DNA of 48,569 bases from Streptococcus suis (GTDB lineage Bacteria > Bacillota > Bacilli > Lactobacillales > Streptococcaceae). The stretch is from assembly GCF_002960445.1 (NCBI RefSeq), contig NZ_POJD01000133.1, forward strand, positions 1-48,569, given 5' to 3'. Both the position numbers and the translations under genes were made by a program. Below the pieces are notes generated by a model that was given only the letters and a program-made list of their open reading frames with translations, was not told the origin of the DNA and ran no database searches. Each line of letters begins with the position of its first letter. Position 1 is the first letter of the stretch. This document shows, piece by piece, positions 1-8,494 of this stretch.

Positions 1-290
1 CTTCCAATTGCACCGCAAGAAGAAGGAACAACCCCTAACAAGTCAATCCCAGGATACGAGTTCACAGGTAAGACTGTAACAGATCCAGACGGTAACACAA
101 CTCACATCTACCGCAAAGTAGAAACACCTGCTAAGAAGGTTGTAACAAACCATGTTGACGAAGAAACAGGTCTTCCAATTGCACCGCAAGAAGAAGGAAC
201 AACCCCTAACAAGTCAATCCCAGGTTATGAGTATGTACGTACAGTTGTAGATGCAGATGGTAATACAACTCACATCTACCGTAAGAAACC
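1..290 (+). repeat. 171-bp tandem repeat inside the surface-protein gene
   Basis: A 171-bp (57-codon) unit starts at 1 and again at 172. The first 45 bases of the two copies are almost identical; divergence rises near codons 20-26 of the unit. The array probably extends upstream of the window. Confidence 0.85.
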
Positions 291-633
291 AACGACGCCA
301 GTAACACCAGTTGTACCAGGTGAGCCAGTAACACCACCTGTAACACCAGTTGTACCAGGTGAGCCAGTAACACCGCCTGTGACACCAGTTGTACCAGGTG
401 AGCCAGTAGCACCTGCAACACCAGTTGTACCAGGTGAGCCAGTAGCGCCTGCAACACCAGTTGCACCTGCAGTACCTGCTAAACCAGCGGCACCAGCTAC
501 ATCTGCTAATTCAGGTGCGGCACAGTTGCCAAATACAGGTGAGTCAAGCACAGCAGCAGCTTCTGCCCTTGGTGTGGGTATGCTGGTTGCAGCACTTGCT
601 TTGGCAGGTAAACGTCGTCGTAACGAAGACTAA
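1..633 (+). CDS. LPXTG cell-wall-anchored surface protein, C-terminal part
   Basis: The reading frame is open from the first base, so the gene starts outside the window; 210 residues are visible. Two copies of a 57-residue module come first, each with an N-K-S-I-P-G-Y-E core and a [10 protein letters not shown] end, resembling the MucBP-like repeats of streptococcal adhesins. Next is a proline-rich stretch built on the unit TPVVPGEP (residues about 100-155), as expected for a segment crossing the peptidoglycan. The end is a sortase A signal: LPNTG, a hydrophobic segment, then the basic tail KRRRNED. The protein is therefore secreted and linked to the wall. Adhesion or host binding is a family inference; the N-terminal domains that would decide it are not visible. 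Confidence 0.93.
   Translation, partial: LPIAPQEEGTTPNKSIPGYEFTGKTVTDPDGNTTHIYRKVETPAKKVVTNHVDEETGLPIAPQEEGTTPNKSIPGYEYVRTVVDADGNTTHIYRKKPTTPVTPVVPGEPVTPPVTPVVPGEPVTPPVTPVVPGEPVAPATPVVPGEPVAPATPVAPAVPAKPAAPATSANSGAAQLPNTGESSTAAASALGVGMLVAALALAGKRRRNED
301..450 (+). repeat. Proline-rich 36/39-bp tandem repeats
   Basis: Four head-to-tail copies start at 301, 340, 379 and 415. The first two are 39 bp, ending Thr-Pro-Pro; the last two are 36 bp, ending Ala-Pro. All share the TPVVPGEPV core. This wall-spanning repeat is likely to vary in copy number between strains. Confidence 0.88.
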
Positions 634-682
634 TTCAGACTTTTTCAAGAGGAATCTTTCCTGATGAAAAGAATATGAATGG

Positions 683-714
683 AAAAAGCAAGGGTCTCAG
701 GCCCTTGCTTTTTT
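683..714 (+). terminator. Rho-independent terminator of the surface-protein gene
   Basis: A GC-rich stem (GCAAGGG pairing with CCCTTGC, 7-nt loop) is flanked by an A-run and a T-run, 50 bp after the stop codon. The A-run could let it work in both directions. Confidence 0.85.
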
Positions 715-730
715 CCGTGGTTTTAAATAT

Positions 731-760
731 AAAAAACAACCATCCTAGGAGATGGTTGTT
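731..760 (-). terminator. Terminator of the acyP-yidC transcript
   Basis: A perfect 10-bp stem (AACAACCATC with GATGGTTGTT, 6-nt loop) is followed on the minus strand by a T-run. It lies just beyond the yidC stop codon. Confidence 0.85.
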
Positions 761-765
761 ATGTT

Positions 766-1683
766 TTATCTAGACCGTTGTTTACCAGCGTTGCGATTTG
801 ATTTTTTAGAAGTCTTTTCTTCGATGATAGCAGATGCTTTGGGAGTGACATCTTTGACGGTAGATTTGTAGGGTTTTGGTGGATTGTTTTTAAATTCTTC
901 CTCTACCTTGGCGCGAACTTTTGGTTTGAGGATGAAGTTGGTTAAGGCTTGTTGAATGAGCCCGACAATACCGCCGACTACCCAGTAGAGGGTGACACCA
1001 GCTGGTGAAGTCCAAGAGAAAATGACAATCATGATGGGGTTCATATAGGTCACGGTTTGCATTTGCTTTTTCTGTTCTTCATCCATGCCGACCTGCATCA
1101 ATAGTGATTGGGCATAGTAGAGAATACCTGCTACAGCAGTCAGAATCATACTTGGCTGACCAAGAGGAATGCCTAAGAATGAGGCTTCAGAGATACCTGG
1201 TGTGTGACGGGCTGCATAGAAGAGAGCCGTGAAGAAAGGCATTTGGATAAGGAGTGGAAGACAGCCCATACCGCCAAATACACTTACTCCATACTGCTTT
1301 TGAGCCGCAAAGAATTCTTGCTGGGCAGCTAATTGTTCCTCTTGAGAGCTTGCATTTTTCATCCGTTCTTGGATAGGACCCAAGATTGGCTTGAGGTAGT
1401 TCATCTTTTCCGATTGGTAGGTTGCTTTCCAAGACTGATAGATACCGAGCGGCATAATCACGAAGCGAACGATGAGGGTTACCACGATAATGGCAAGACC
1501 AAAACCAAGTCCTTGGTTTTCAGCAAAGAAGGTAATCAGGTTTCCCATTGGTTCTACCAGATAGTTATAAACCCAGCCTTCACCGGTTGGAACACCTTTT
1601 TTATCAGTTTTGACACATCCAGCCAAAAATACAAGACTGGCAAGAGCCATGCTGGCTAAGAGTAGACGTTTATTCTTTTTCAA
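766..1683 (-). CDS. yidC: YidC/Oxa1-family membrane protein insertase (lipoprotein type)
   Basis: YidC inserts and folds membrane proteins, alone or with SecYEG. The 305-residue product starts with a lipoprotein signal peptide with lipobox LAGC (Cys23). Hydrophobic segments typical of the Gram-positive YidC core follow, then a basic, lysine-rich C-terminal tail (about 260-305) of the kind that contacts ribosomes. It lies 64 bp downstream of acyP on the same strand, the usual streptococcal arrangement, and ends in a terminator. Streptococci normally carry two YidC proteins; whether this is YidC1 or YidC2 cannot be settled from this segment alone. Confidence 0.95.
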   Translation of the reverse strand: MKKNKRLLLASMALASLVFLAGCVKTDKKGVPTGEGWVYNYLVEPMGNLITFFAENQGLGFGLAIIVVTLIVRFVIMPLGIYQSWKATYQSEKMNYLKPILGPIQERMKNASSQEEQLAAQQEFFAAQKQYGVSVFGGMGCLPLLIQMPFFTALFYAARHTPGISEASFLGIPLGQPSMILTAVAGILYYAQSLLMQVGMDEEQKKQMQTVTYMNPIMIVIFSWTSPAGVTLYWVVGGIVGLIQQALTNFILKPKVRAKVEEEFKNNPPKPYKSTVKDVTPKASAIIEEKTSKKSNRNAGKQRSR

Positions 1684-1747
1684 ATTGCTACATTCCTTTT
1701 TACATGATACATTCTATTTTACTGTTTTTACGGTCAATTTTCAAGTT

Positions 1748-2029
1748 TTATCTATGACTGACCTGAAAATCATGGTAGTCGTCAAAGTTAGCAAGTGTCA
1801 CGTCAAGATAGCTAACCTTTGCCATGCGAGAGGGGCCTTTTCGGATTTCATGGATAAAATGGCTGAGCTTATCAGCATGCTCGGACTGAGCCAAGATGGT
1901 CACTGTTCCATCATCATTGTTCCAGACCCTGCCGTAAATATCACCAATTTCTACTGCTAAAAATTGGACAGCCCAACGAAAACCAACTCCTTGCACTCGA
2001 CCAGATGCAATCATTTTAACCTTTCTCAT
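1748..2029 (-). CDS. acyP: Acylphosphatase
   Basis: A small cytosolic enzyme that hydrolyses carboxyl-phosphate bonds of acyl phosphates. The 93-residue length is normal for the family. The phosphate-binding loop GRVQGVGFRW (residues 10-19, with the catalytic Arg18) and the downstream GRVWNNDDGTV segment with the catalytic Asn are both present. The start is supported by an AAGGAG ribosome binding site 7 bp upstream of ATG. It is the first gene of a two-gene unit with yidC and diverges from the rRNA methyltransferase gene. Confidence 0.95.
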   Translation of the reverse strand: MRKVKMIASGRVQGVGFRWAVQFLAVEIGDIYGRVWNNDDGTVTILAQSEHADKLSHFIHEIRKGPSRMAKVSYLDVTLANFDDYHDFQVSHR

Positions 2030-2041
2030 AAGCTTCTCCTT

Positions 2042-2070
2042 TTGACAAGAACTTTACTTTATTATATCAT
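2042..2070 (+). promoter_or_regulatory. Promoter of the TrmH-family methyltransferase gene
   Basis: TTGACA (2042-2047), a 17-bp spacer and TATCAT (2065-2070) form a near-consensus sigma-A promoter. Transcription would begin near 2077, which excludes the TTG at 2070 as a start codon. Confidence 0.7.
2061..2066 (-). promoter_or_regulatory. Extended -10 promoter of acyP-yidC
   Basis: On the minus strand this reads TGATATAAT, a perfect extended -10 hexamer, 31 bp before the acyP start. No good -35 hexamer is visible. It overlaps the -10 of the divergent promoter. Confidence 0.6.
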
Positions 2071-2099
2071 TGTTGGGTAAGAAAGAAAATGAGGAAACT

Positions 2100-2840
2100 A
2101 TGGAAATTATCCGTTCGAAATCCAATAATCTGGTCAAACAAATTAAGAAATTACAGCAGAAAAAATACCGTACTTCATCTTACTTGATTGAGGGCTGGCA
2201 TTTGTTAGAAGAAGCAGTCAAGGCTGGAGCGACTATTCAACATATTTTGGTGGTGGAAGAGCATGTGGACAGGGTTGCTCATATGGAGCAAGTGACAGTG
2301 GTCAGCCCAGAAATCATGCAAGATTTGACTGATTCTAAGTCACCGCAAGGGGTTCTTGCCCAACTTGCTCTACCTAGTCAGGATTTACCTGAGCGGCTGG
2401 ATGGTAGGTTTCTAGTCTTGGAAGATGTTCAAGACCCAGGGAATGTTGGCACCATCATACGTACGGCTGATGCGGCTGGTTTTGATGGCGTCTTTTTGAC
2501 AGATAAGTCGGCTGATATTTACAATATGAAGGTCCTTCGTTCTATGCAGGGGAGCCATTTTCATCTACCTATTTATCGCTTGCCAATTGAGGATGTTTTC
2601 TCTACTTTAAAAACCAATGGTGTAGAAGTTTTGGCAACAACTCTATCTAGTAAGTCTGTGGACTATAGGGAGGTTTCGCCAGGAGCTTGCTTTGCGCTTG
2701 TTATGGGCAATGAAGGTCAGGGCATTTCTGATTTTGTATCCGCAGAGGCAGATCAATTGGTTCATATCACCATGCCTGGTCAGGCAGAGAGTTTGAATGT
2801 GGCTATTGCAGCTGGTATTTTAGTCTTTAGCTTTATTTAA
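2100..2840 (+). CDS. TrmH/SpoU-family RNA 2'-O-methyltransferase
   Basis: A SAM-dependent 2'-O-ribose methyltransferase with a trefoil-knot fold, 246 residues; the target is probably 23S rRNA but is not shown by the sequence. The N-terminal substrate-binding domain begins with the family-typical I-x-S-x-x-N-x-x-V-K pattern. The SPOUT motifs are all present: DPGNVGTIIRTADAAGF (motif 1), VMGNEGQGIS (motif 2) and ESLNVAIAAGIL (motif 3). ATG at 2100 is preferred over the upstream TTG at 2070 because it has a GAGG ribosome site at 2091 and because the promoter's -10 box ends at 2070. Confidence 0.9.
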   Translation: MEIIRSKSNNLVKQIKKLQQKKYRTSSYLIEGWHLLEEAVKAGATIQHILVVEEHVDRVAHMEQVTVVSPEIMQDLTDSKSPQGVLAQLALPSQDLPERLDGRFLVLEDVQDPGNVGTIIRTADAAGFDGVFLTDKSADIYNMKVLRSMQGSHFHLPIYRLPIEDVFSTLKTNGVEVLATTLSSKSVDYREVSPGACFALVMGNEGQGISDFVSAEADQLVHITMPGQAESLNVAIAAGILVFSFI

Positions 2841-2861
2841 GCCAAGAAGTCTAAACTGTGT

Positions 2862-2867
2862 TATAAT
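2862..2867 (+). promoter_or_regulatory. Extended -10 promoter of the HD-domain gene
   Basis: TGTTATAAT is a perfect extended -10, 22 bp upstream of the start codon; no -35 hexamer is recognisable. Confidence 0.6.
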
Positions 2868-2888
2868 AACAAAACGAGGTTTACATCT

Positions 2889-3371
2889 ATGGGTGCTTAT
2901 AAAAAAGATAAAGAATATATGGCCTATGTCGGTCACTTGATTGACACTAAAAAGGTGCAAAAGTTAGCAGATATTCCCCACCACTACCATTCGACCCGCT
3001 TGGAACATTCTATCAATGTTTCCTATACCAGTTACAAAATCGCTAAGAAATTTGGCTGGGATGCCAAGTCGACTGCACGAGGTGGTCTTCTGCATGATCT
3101 CTTCTTCTATGACTGGCGTGACACTAAATTTAACAGGAGTCATGCCTGGGTCCATCCACGGATTGCCAAGCGCAATGCCCAGAAGTTGACCAAGCTCAAC
3201 AAGGTGGAAGAAGATATTATTGTCAAGCATATGTTTGGTGCAACCTTGGCTCCGCCCCGTTATAAGGAATCATGGATTGTGACCTGTGTAGATAAATATT
3301 GGGCAGTTCGTGAGTTTACCCTGCCCTTGCAATATAAATGGAAAAATCGAAAGGTCCTGCGCTTTGAGTAG
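2889..3371 (+). CDS. HD-domain phosphohydrolase-like protein
   Basis: A 160-residue protein with an HD-superfamily metal-binding core: an early His (HSTRLEHSIN), the diagnostic HD pair in GGLLHDLFFYDW, and a later conserved Asp near VDKYWAVREF. Members hydrolyse phosphate esters of nucleotides or related molecules; the substrate cannot be predicted. It is common in streptococci as a short stand-alone HD protein. The Bax-inhibitor-like gene follows 19 bp later with its own ribosome site, so the two may be co-transcribed. Confidence 0.85.
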   Translation: MGAYKKDKEYMAYVGHLIDTKKVQKLADIPHHYHSTRLEHSINVSYTSYKIAKKFGWDAKSTARGGLLHDLFFYDWRDTKFNRSHAWVHPRIAKRNAQKLTKLNKVEEDIIVKHMFGATLAPPRYKESWIVTCVDKYWAVREFTLPLQYKWKNRKVLRFE

Positions 3372-3390
3372 GATATAAAAGGAGAACTAT

Positions 3391-4092
3391 ATGAACAAGG
3401 ATTCATTTATCATCAATCAGGTGGATAACACCGCTCTTAACCGTTTCTTTGGGAAGATTTATGCTGTAGTCGCGATGGGAATTGGCTTGTCAGCCCTTGT
3501 TTCCTTCCTAGCAGTTACTGTTTTCCAGCAGTTGCTTTATGCCTTGCTTAGTGCAGGTTCTATTATCATGATGTTGGTCATGTTGGGACAAATTGCCTTG
3601 GTGGTTGCTGCTTCTACCATGGCTGCTAAAAATAGTCCAATGGCTCTACCAATGTTCTTGGCCTACTCGGTAACAAACGGCTTGACCATCAGCATGGTCT
3701 TGATGTTCTATACGACCGAAACGGTTGCCTTGGCCTTCCTATCTGCTGCTCTGATGTTTGCCATTATGGCAGTGATTGGTATGACGACTAAGAAAAACCT
3801 TTCAGGTATGGCTCAAGCCTTGCGAGCTGCCCTCTGGGGAATTATGATTGCCAGTGTCATCAACATCTTCCTTCGCAGTTCAGGCATCAGCTTTGCCATG
3901 TCTATCGTTTCTGTCCTTGTGTTCTCAGGTTTGATTGCCTATGACAACCAACGTATCCGCGACGTTTTCGAGCAAACAGGTGGCAATGTCCAGAATGGTT
4001 GGGTAGTGTCTATGGCTCTTCAACTCTACCTTGACTTTGTTAACCTCTTCCTCAACTTGCTTCGCATTTTTGGAATGATGAATAGAGATTAG
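3391..4092 (+). CDS. Bax inhibitor-1 / YccA-family membrane protein
   Basis: A 233-residue polytopic membrane protein with about seven hydrophobic segments and the family signature near the end (LIAYDNQRIRDVFEQ and ALQLYLDFVNLFLNLLRIFG). The BI-1 family includes pH-sensitive calcium-leak proteins and inhibitors or substrates of FtsH-type proteases. The role here is not known beyond family. An AAGGAG site precedes the ATG and a strong terminator follows the stop. Confidence 0.9.
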   Translation: MNKDSFIINQVDNTALNRFFGKIYAVVAMGIGLSALVSFLAVTVFQQLLYALLSAGSIIMMLVMLGQIALVVAASTMAAKNSPMALPMFLAYSVTNGLTISMVLMFYTTETVALAFLSAALMFAIMAVIGMTTKKNLSGMAQALRAALWGIMIASVINIFLRSSGISFAMSIVSVLVFSGLIAYDNQRIRDVFEQTGGNVQNGWVVSMALQLYLDFVNLFLNLLRIFGMMNRD

Positions 4093-4108
4093 TAGGATAG
4101 CAATGCTT

Positions 4109-4144
4109 AAAAACTCAGAAGTTTTTGGACTTCTGAGTTTTTTT
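4109..4144 (+). terminator. Terminator between the BI-1 gene and manA
   Basis: A 13-bp stem (ACTCAGAAGT pairing with ACTTCTGAGT, extended by A/T pairs) is followed by a run of T. With A-rich flanks on the left it can also end manA transcription arriving from the other strand. Confidence 0.88.
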
Positions 4145-4146
4145 GC

Positions 4147-5097
4147 TTACTTTGTGTCATTAGCATGGCTAGCGATGATTTCCATCTGGCCTGTAAAGGT
4201 CCATTCAGTCACATCGGCTGGCAGGATGAAGTGGGTTCCTTTTTCAAGTGGGTAGCTGGTTTCACCGACCTTGATGGTTCCTTGACCGTCAATAACACTG
4301 ACAAGTAGGTAGGGAACGGTTTGCTCCATCTGGATTTCTCCTTTGGTCTGCCATTTATAGACAGTGAAGAAGGGATTAGAAACCAGGAGGGTGGTGTCAA
4401 GCTTGTCTACTTTGAGTTGGGCCGGTGTGGAATTGGCTACGGGACCGATTGTCAATACGTCGATAGACTTTTCAATGTGGAGTTCACGAAGATTTCCAGC
4501 GTCATCGCGGCGGTCAAAATCATAGACCCGGTAGGTTGTATCACTAGACTGCTGGGTTTCTAAAATCATGATACCCTTACCGATGGCGTGCATAGTCCCG
4601 CTTGGAACGAAGAAGAAGTCGCCTTTTTTAACGGGTACATGGGTCAAGAGCTTGTCCCAATCTCCAGCTTGGATTTGCTGGCGGAGTTCTTCTTTGGATT
4701 GGGCATTGTGACCGTAAATGATTTCAGCGCCTTCCTCGGCTTCCAAAATGTACCAACATTCTGTTTTTCCAAGTTCGCCTTCATGAGCTAGGCCGTAGCT
4801 ATCATCAGGATGGACCTGGACGCTGAGCCAATCTTCAGCATCGAGGATTTTGGTTAAGAGTGGAAAAACCTTATCTTTTGGGTTGCCAAATAGCTGTTTT
4901 TCGTTTGTGTAGAGGTCATCTAGTCCACGACCCTCATAGCGACCGTTTGAAACGGTAGTGACACCATTTGGATGGGCAGAAATAGCCCAACATTCACCAG
5001 TCTTTTCACTTGGAATGTCGTAGTGGTAATTGGTTTTCAGGCGATTACCACCCCAAATTTTCTCATGCATAACAGGTGTCAGGAATAATGGCTCCAT
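4147..5097 (-). CDS. manA: Mannose-6-phosphate isomerase, class I
   Basis: Converts mannose 6-phosphate and fructose 6-phosphate, linking mannose uptake to glycolysis and to GDP-mannose or capsule precursors. At 316 residues it has the usual length of the short Bacillota enzymes. Zn-binding cupin motifs are visible: the QVHPDD segment (residues about 95-100), KTECWYIL, and FVPSGTMHAIG. The start has an AAGGAG site 8 bp upstream. It is a single-gene unit facing the BI-1 gene tail to tail. Confidence 0.95.
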   Translation of the reverse strand: MEPLFLTPVMHEKIWGGNRLKTNYHYDIPSEKTGECWAISAHPNGVTTVSNGRYEGRGLDDLYTNEKQLFGNPKDKVFPLLTKILDAEDWLSVQVHPDDSYGLAHEGELGKTECWYILEAEEGAEIIYGHNAQSKEELRQQIQAGDWDKLLTHVPVKKGDFFFVPSGTMHAIGKGIMILETQQSSDTTYRVYDFDRRDDAGNLRELHIEKSIDVLTIGPVANSTPAQLKVDKLDTTLLVSNPFFTVYKWQTKGEIQMEQTVPYLLVSVIDGQGTIKVGETSYPLEKGTHFILPADVTEWTFTGQMEIIASHANDTK

Positions 5098-5131
5098 AAT
5101 CTCTTCTCCTTATTGTTGTTTTTCTATCAAT

Positions 5132-5137
5132 AGTATA
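5132..5137 (-). promoter_or_regulatory. Extended -10 promoter of manA
   Basis: On the minus strand this reads TGTTATACT, 35 bp upstream of the manA start. A TTGGTA further upstream could act as a weak -35. Confidence 0.5.
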
Positions 5138-5266
5138 ACAGATTACCAAAGAATTTTGTAGTAGTGTGGTAATTCCTTATCTGATTAACAACTACTATGA
5201 TGTCAGAAGCACCTATATTCTGAGGAAAAGTTCTACTTGTTTTGCCCTCCCACCCCATGCTTGTGG

Positions 5267-5272
5267 TATAAT
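5267..5272 (+). promoter_or_regulatory. Extended -10 promoter of the hprK-lgt operon
   Basis: TGGTATAAT lies 27 bp upstream of the hprK ATG; a weak TTGCCC sits 19 bp further upstream. Confidence 0.6.
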
Positions 5273-5299
5273 ATACTAAAACCGAAAGAGAGGGAAGAT

Positions 5300-6232
5300 A
5301 TGACCGTTTTTGTGAAAGATTTGCTTGACAATCTGCGGATTGAGTGTGCCTATAGCACTGAGGAATTACTCAAAAAAGAGATTACGACTTCTGATATTAC
5401 ACGTCCTGGATTGGAGATGACAGGCTACTTTGATTACTATTCTCCAGAGCGTATTCAGCTTATGGGGATGAAAGAGTGGTCCTATTTGATGGCCATGACA
5501 GCCCATAACCGCTACCAAGTGCTCTCGCAGATGTTCCAGCCAGAAACGCCTGTAATTATTGTGGCGCGTGGTTTGGAAATCCCAGAGGAGATGTATCGAG
5601 CGGCCAAGGAGAAGAAGATTGCTATCTGTCGCAGTAAGACTGCGACCAGCCGTCTATCAGGGGAATTGTCTTCCTATCTAGACAGCCGACTGGCACAACG
5701 GACCAGCGTTCATGGTGTCTTGATGGATATTTACGGGATGGGTGTCCTCATCCAAGGGGATTCTGGTATCGGTAAAAGTGAAACGGGTCTGGAGTTGGTC
5801 AAGCGTGGTCACCGCTTGGTTGCGGATGACCGTGTGGATGTCTATGCCAAGGATGATGTGACTCTTTGGGGTGAGCCTGCGGAAATTCTGCGCCACCTAC
5901 TAGAAATCCGTGGAGCTGGAATTATCGATATCATGAGTTTGTATGGTGCCAGTGCTGTTAAGGATTCTTCAGAAGTGCAGTTGGCTGTCTATTTGGAAAA
6001 TTATGAAACGGGCAAGGTCTTTGATCGTCTTGGGAATTCTGGCGATACTATTGAGATTGCTGGTATTTCCATTCCACAGATTCGTATTCCAGTAAAAACT
6101 GGTCGAAACATTTCTGTGGTTATCGAGGCTGCAGCCATGAACTACCGTGCCAAGCAGATGGGTTATGATGCGACAAAAATCTTTGAAGAGCGTCTAGGTA
6201 GACTCATCCAGCAGAACAAGGAAGAGGCCTAA
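5300..6232 (+). CDS. hprK: HPr kinase/phosphorylase
   Basis: A bifunctional enzyme that phosphorylates and dephosphorylates Ser46 of HPr, the key sensor step of carbon catabolite repression through CcpA. The product is 310 residues, the standard length. The Walker A loop GDSGIGKS (residues 153-160) and the HprK signature [15 protein letters not shown] are intact. ATG at 5300 is chosen over an in-frame start 63 bp upstream because it gives the family N-terminus and follows an AGAGAGG site; the upstream part would overlap the promoter. lgt starts one base after the stop codon, so the genes are translationally coupled. Confidence 0.96.
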   Translation: MTVFVKDLLDNLRIECAYSTEELLKKEITTSDITRPGLEMTGYFDYYSPERIQLMGMKEWSYLMAMTAHNRYQVLSQMFQPETPVIIVARGLEIPEEMYRAAKEKKIAICRSKTATSRLSGELSSYLDSRLAQRTSVHGVLMDIYGMGVLIQGDSGIGKSETGLELVKRGHRLVADDRVDVYAKDDVTLWGEPAEILRHLLEIRGAGIIDIMSLYGASAVKDSSEVQLAVYLENYETGKVFDRLGNSGDTIEIAGISIPQIRIPVKTGRNISVVIEAAAMNYRAKQMGYDATKIFEERLGRLIQQNKEEA

Positions 6233-6233
6233 T

Positions 6234-7010
6234 ATGGATCCGATTGCCATTCGATTAGGACCTTTAGAAATTCGCTGGTACGCCATTTCTATCTTGCTGG
6301 GTTTGGTCTTGGGTGTCTACCTGGCGACCAAGGAGGCACCACGCAAGAAGATTTTGCAGGATGATATATTAGACTTTATCTTACTGGCCTTTCCACTTTC
6401 CATCATCGGAGCAAGGATTTACTATGTAGCTTTTTCTTGGAGCGAATACAAGGATAATCTGCTCTCTGTATTTGCCGTTTGGAATGGTGGCATTGCTATC
6501 TATGGTGGTTTGATTACAGGGGCAATTGTACTTTATTTCTTCACTCGCTACCGCTTTATCAATACGCTTGATTTTCTAGATGTGGTGGCTCCTTCAGTCA
6601 TGATTGCTCAAGCCATTGGTCGCTGGGGGAATTTCTTTAACCAGGAGGCCTATGGTAAGGCAGTGGAGAGTTTGGACTACTTACCAGCCTTTATCCGTGA
6701 CCAGATGTATATTGAAGGTGCCTATCGTCAGCCGACCTTCTTGTTTGAAAGTCTGTGGAACCTACTTGGTTTTGGTTTGATTTGTGTCTTGCGTAGACGG
6801 CCAAACTTGCTCAAGCAAGGTGAGATCACGGCCTTTTACCTGATTTGGTATGGTTTTGGTCGCCTCTTGATAGAAGGCCTGCGGACAGATAGCCTCATGT
6901 TCTTGGGAATTCGTGTTTCCCAATGGCTGTCTGGACTTCTTATCCTCATTGGAATTAGCATGGTTGTGGTGCGGAGAAGAAAAACTTCTATTCCATTTTA
7001 TCAATCATAA
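6234..7010 (+). CDS. lgt: Prolipoprotein diacylglyceryl transferase
   Basis: Transfers diacylglycerol from phosphatidylglycerol to the lipobox cysteine of prelipoproteins in the membrane. The 258-residue protein has multiple transmembrane segments and the Lgt signature [15 protein letters not shown] (residues about 127-141), with the catalytic loop region YGGLITGA before it. Together with hprK it forms the conserved streptococcal hprK-lgt pair. YidC in this window would be one of its substrates. Confidence 0.96.
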   Translation: MDPIAIRLGPLEIRWYAISILLGLVLGVYLATKEAPRKKILQDDILDFILLAFPLSIIGARIYYVAFSWSEYKDNLLSVFAVWNGGIAIYGGLITGAIVLYFFTRYRFINTLDFLDVVAPSVMIAQAIGRWGNFFNQEAYGKAVESLDYLPAFIRDQMYIEGAYRQPTFLFESLWNLLGFGLICVLRRRPNLLKQGEITAFYLIWYGFGRLLIEGLRTDSLMFLGIRVSQWLSGLLILIGISMVVVRRRKTSIPFYQS

Positions 7011-7020
7011 AGGAGAAGGT

Positions 7021-7434
7021 ATGATTATTGAAATTTCTGTCTTGATTATTGCTCTGTCCATCGCGGCGGTTGCAATCTATGTTATCTTGTTATTGAAAAA
7101 GTTGGGGACGGTGACGGAAGAGGCTCAACAGACCCTCAAGGTCTTGACCAGCGATGTTAATGTGACCCTCTATCAGACCAATGAACTCTTGGCCAAGACC
7201 AATGTTTTGGTTGAAGATGTCAATGGGAAGGTTTCCACCTTGGATCCACTTTTTGTTGCGGTGGCAGATTTGTCCACTTCTGTGTCTGACTTGAATGCTT
7301 CGGCGCGTGATTTGACTGTCAAGGCCAAGTCGGCAGGTGCCAATACGGTTAAAGCTGGCGGAGCCCTCTCTGCCTTGTCAACTATCTCATCTCTCTTAGG
7401 TAAGAAAGGAGAAAAAAATGGTAAAAAAATCTAG
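7021..7434 (+). CDS. DUF948 domain-containing membrane protein
   Basis: A 137-residue protein with one N-terminal membrane helix (residues 3-24) and a long heptad-rich tail that probably forms a coiled coil. It resembles the DUF948 (YoxC-like) proteins found after hprK-lgt in streptococci. The ATG at 7021 follows an AAGGAGAAGGT site immediately after lgt; an upstream in-frame start lies inside lgt and is not used. The function is unknown; general stress or envelope roles have been suggested for the family. Confidence 0.85.
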   Translation: MIIEISVLIIALSIAAVAIYVILLLKKLGTVTEEAQQTLKVLTSDVNVTLYQTNELLAKTNVLVEDVNGKVSTLDPLFVAVADLSTSVSDLNASARDLTVKAKSAGANTVKAGGALSALSTISSLLGKKGEKNGKKI

Positions 7435-7939
7435 TGTTTTGACCAGTATCTTATTGGGAGTGGCTGGTGGTGCAGCTGCGGCAGCCTTTCTGGCAAGTAA
7501 AACCGGTCAAGCGGTCAAAGAAAAAGTAGTCAACTTTGCCAATGACTACAAGGAAAATCATGAGGAAATCAATGCTGATTTGGTCAACAAGGCCCAGGAC
7601 TTGGGTAAACAAGCTACAGACCGCTTCACAGAAGTCAAAACTCAGTTGGAAACTGGTGAATTGACTGTGGAAGATTTGGTCAAGTCAGGCAAGGAAAAAT
7701 CTGTCGAAACCTTTGAGCAAATCAAGGAAAAAATTGCAGAACAAAATCTGACTACTGCGGATATATTGGAAGCTATCAAGGCTAAAACAGTCAAGGCTCC
7801 AACGGTAGATGTGACGGAAGAAGAAGTCGAGGACGCTGTCATTGTATCAGAGGATATTGAAATTTCCATTGATGATGTTGTGACGGAACCGGTTTTAGAA
7901 GAGGAAGCGGAAATTCCGTCAGAAACGACAGAAGCATAA
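7418..7939 (+). CDS. YtxH-domain stress-type protein
   Basis: A 173-residue protein beginning with a glycine/alanine-rich hydrophobic segment (LLGVAGGAAAAAFLASKTG), the YtxH hallmark, then a charged helical region with apolipoprotein-like repeats and a very acidic tail (about 130-173). It overlaps the DUF948 gene by 17 bp and has its own AAGGAG site within that gene, so the pair is coupled. Members are general-stress proteins in Bacillota; the exact role is unknown. Confidence 0.82.
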   Translation: MVKKSSVLTSILLGVAGGAAAAAFLASKTGQAVKEKVVNFANDYKENHEEINADLVNKAQDLGKQATDRFTEVKTQLETGELTVEDLVKSGKEKSVETFEQIKEKIAEQNLTTADILEAIKAKTVKAPTVDVTEEEVEDAVIVSEDIEISIDDVVTEPVLEEEAEIPSETTEA

Positions 7940-7946
7940 AAGGAGG

Positions 7947-7982
7947 ACTAGCTTAGGCTATTCTAGGCTAGTTTTCTTTATT
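7947..7982 (+). terminator. Terminator of the hprK operon
   Basis: ACTAGC and GCTAGT arms, extended by TAG/CTA pairs with a bulge, are followed by TTTTC and more T-rich sequence. Confidence 0.65.
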
Positions 7983-8099
7983 TTGGGGTTAGAGAAATTG
8001 TAATGGAAATCAGTTTATTGTTTTAGAAATATTTTCGTTTGATAAAATAGCTTGTTAAAAAATAAATAGGAATTATTTGAATTTTTTAGGAGGTTGGTC

Positions 8100-8471
8100 A
8101 TGAAAAAATTTGTATATGCCTTCTTGGTGCTTGCCTATGTTATGGTCGCTTATTTGTCGGTCTATGTCCTTCCGCACGATTATTTTGGTGCAATTTTAGG
8201 AGCGGCAGGAGCAAGTCTTGGTGCTAGTTTCAAACAGTTCAAGGAAGTGAAAGCTTGTCCTGAGAAACCCTTTTCAGCCTATTTTAAGTGGGATAAGACA
8301 ACGACAGTTATTTTATTAGTGGTTATTTTGGGTCTCATTCTTTTTGTTCATCTGCTACCAGTGTCCAATGTGCAAGTCGGCTTAGCTTTCTTGGTCGGGA
8401 TTAGCTATGGTGCGTTTTGGAATATCTTACATATCCAATTTCTTAGAAAGTATTATTTTAAAAACGCATGA
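8100..8471 (+). CDS. Small polytopic membrane protein, unknown function
   Basis: 123 residues with three or four hydrophobic segments (about 5-25, 28-43, 68-88 and 92-110) and a short basic C-terminus. No conserved enzymatic motif is recognised. The ATG at 8100 has a perfect AGGAGG 6 bp upstream (8088-8093), which decides it over the TTG at 8094. It is monocistronic, with a terminator overlapping its stop codon. The 160-bp gap upstream is AT-rich and shows no further gene. Confidence 0.75.
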   Translation: MKKFVYAFLVLAYVMVAYLSVYVLPHDYFGAILGAAGASLGASFKQFKEVKACPEKPFSAYFKWDKTTTVILLVVILGLILFVHLLPVSNVQVGLAFLVGISYGAFWNILHIQFLRKYYFKNA

Positions 8472-8489
8472 GAGTTTCATGCGTTTTTC
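8460..8489. terminator. Bidirectional terminator between the membrane protein and the MATE gene
   Basis: An 11-bp stem (AAAACGCATGA with TCATGCGTTTT, 5-nt loop) has A-runs on one side and T-runs on the other, so it can serve both convergent genes. The left arm contains the TGA stop codon. Confidence 0.88.
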
Positions 8490-8494
8490 TTTGT

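Noticed and set aside
276..551. Minus-strand ORF with G-x-T-G-x-x triplets resembling collagen
   Set aside because: It is the antisense of the proline-rich repeat of the surface protein; Pro/Gly-rich codons read backwards give Gly triplets. No ribosome site.
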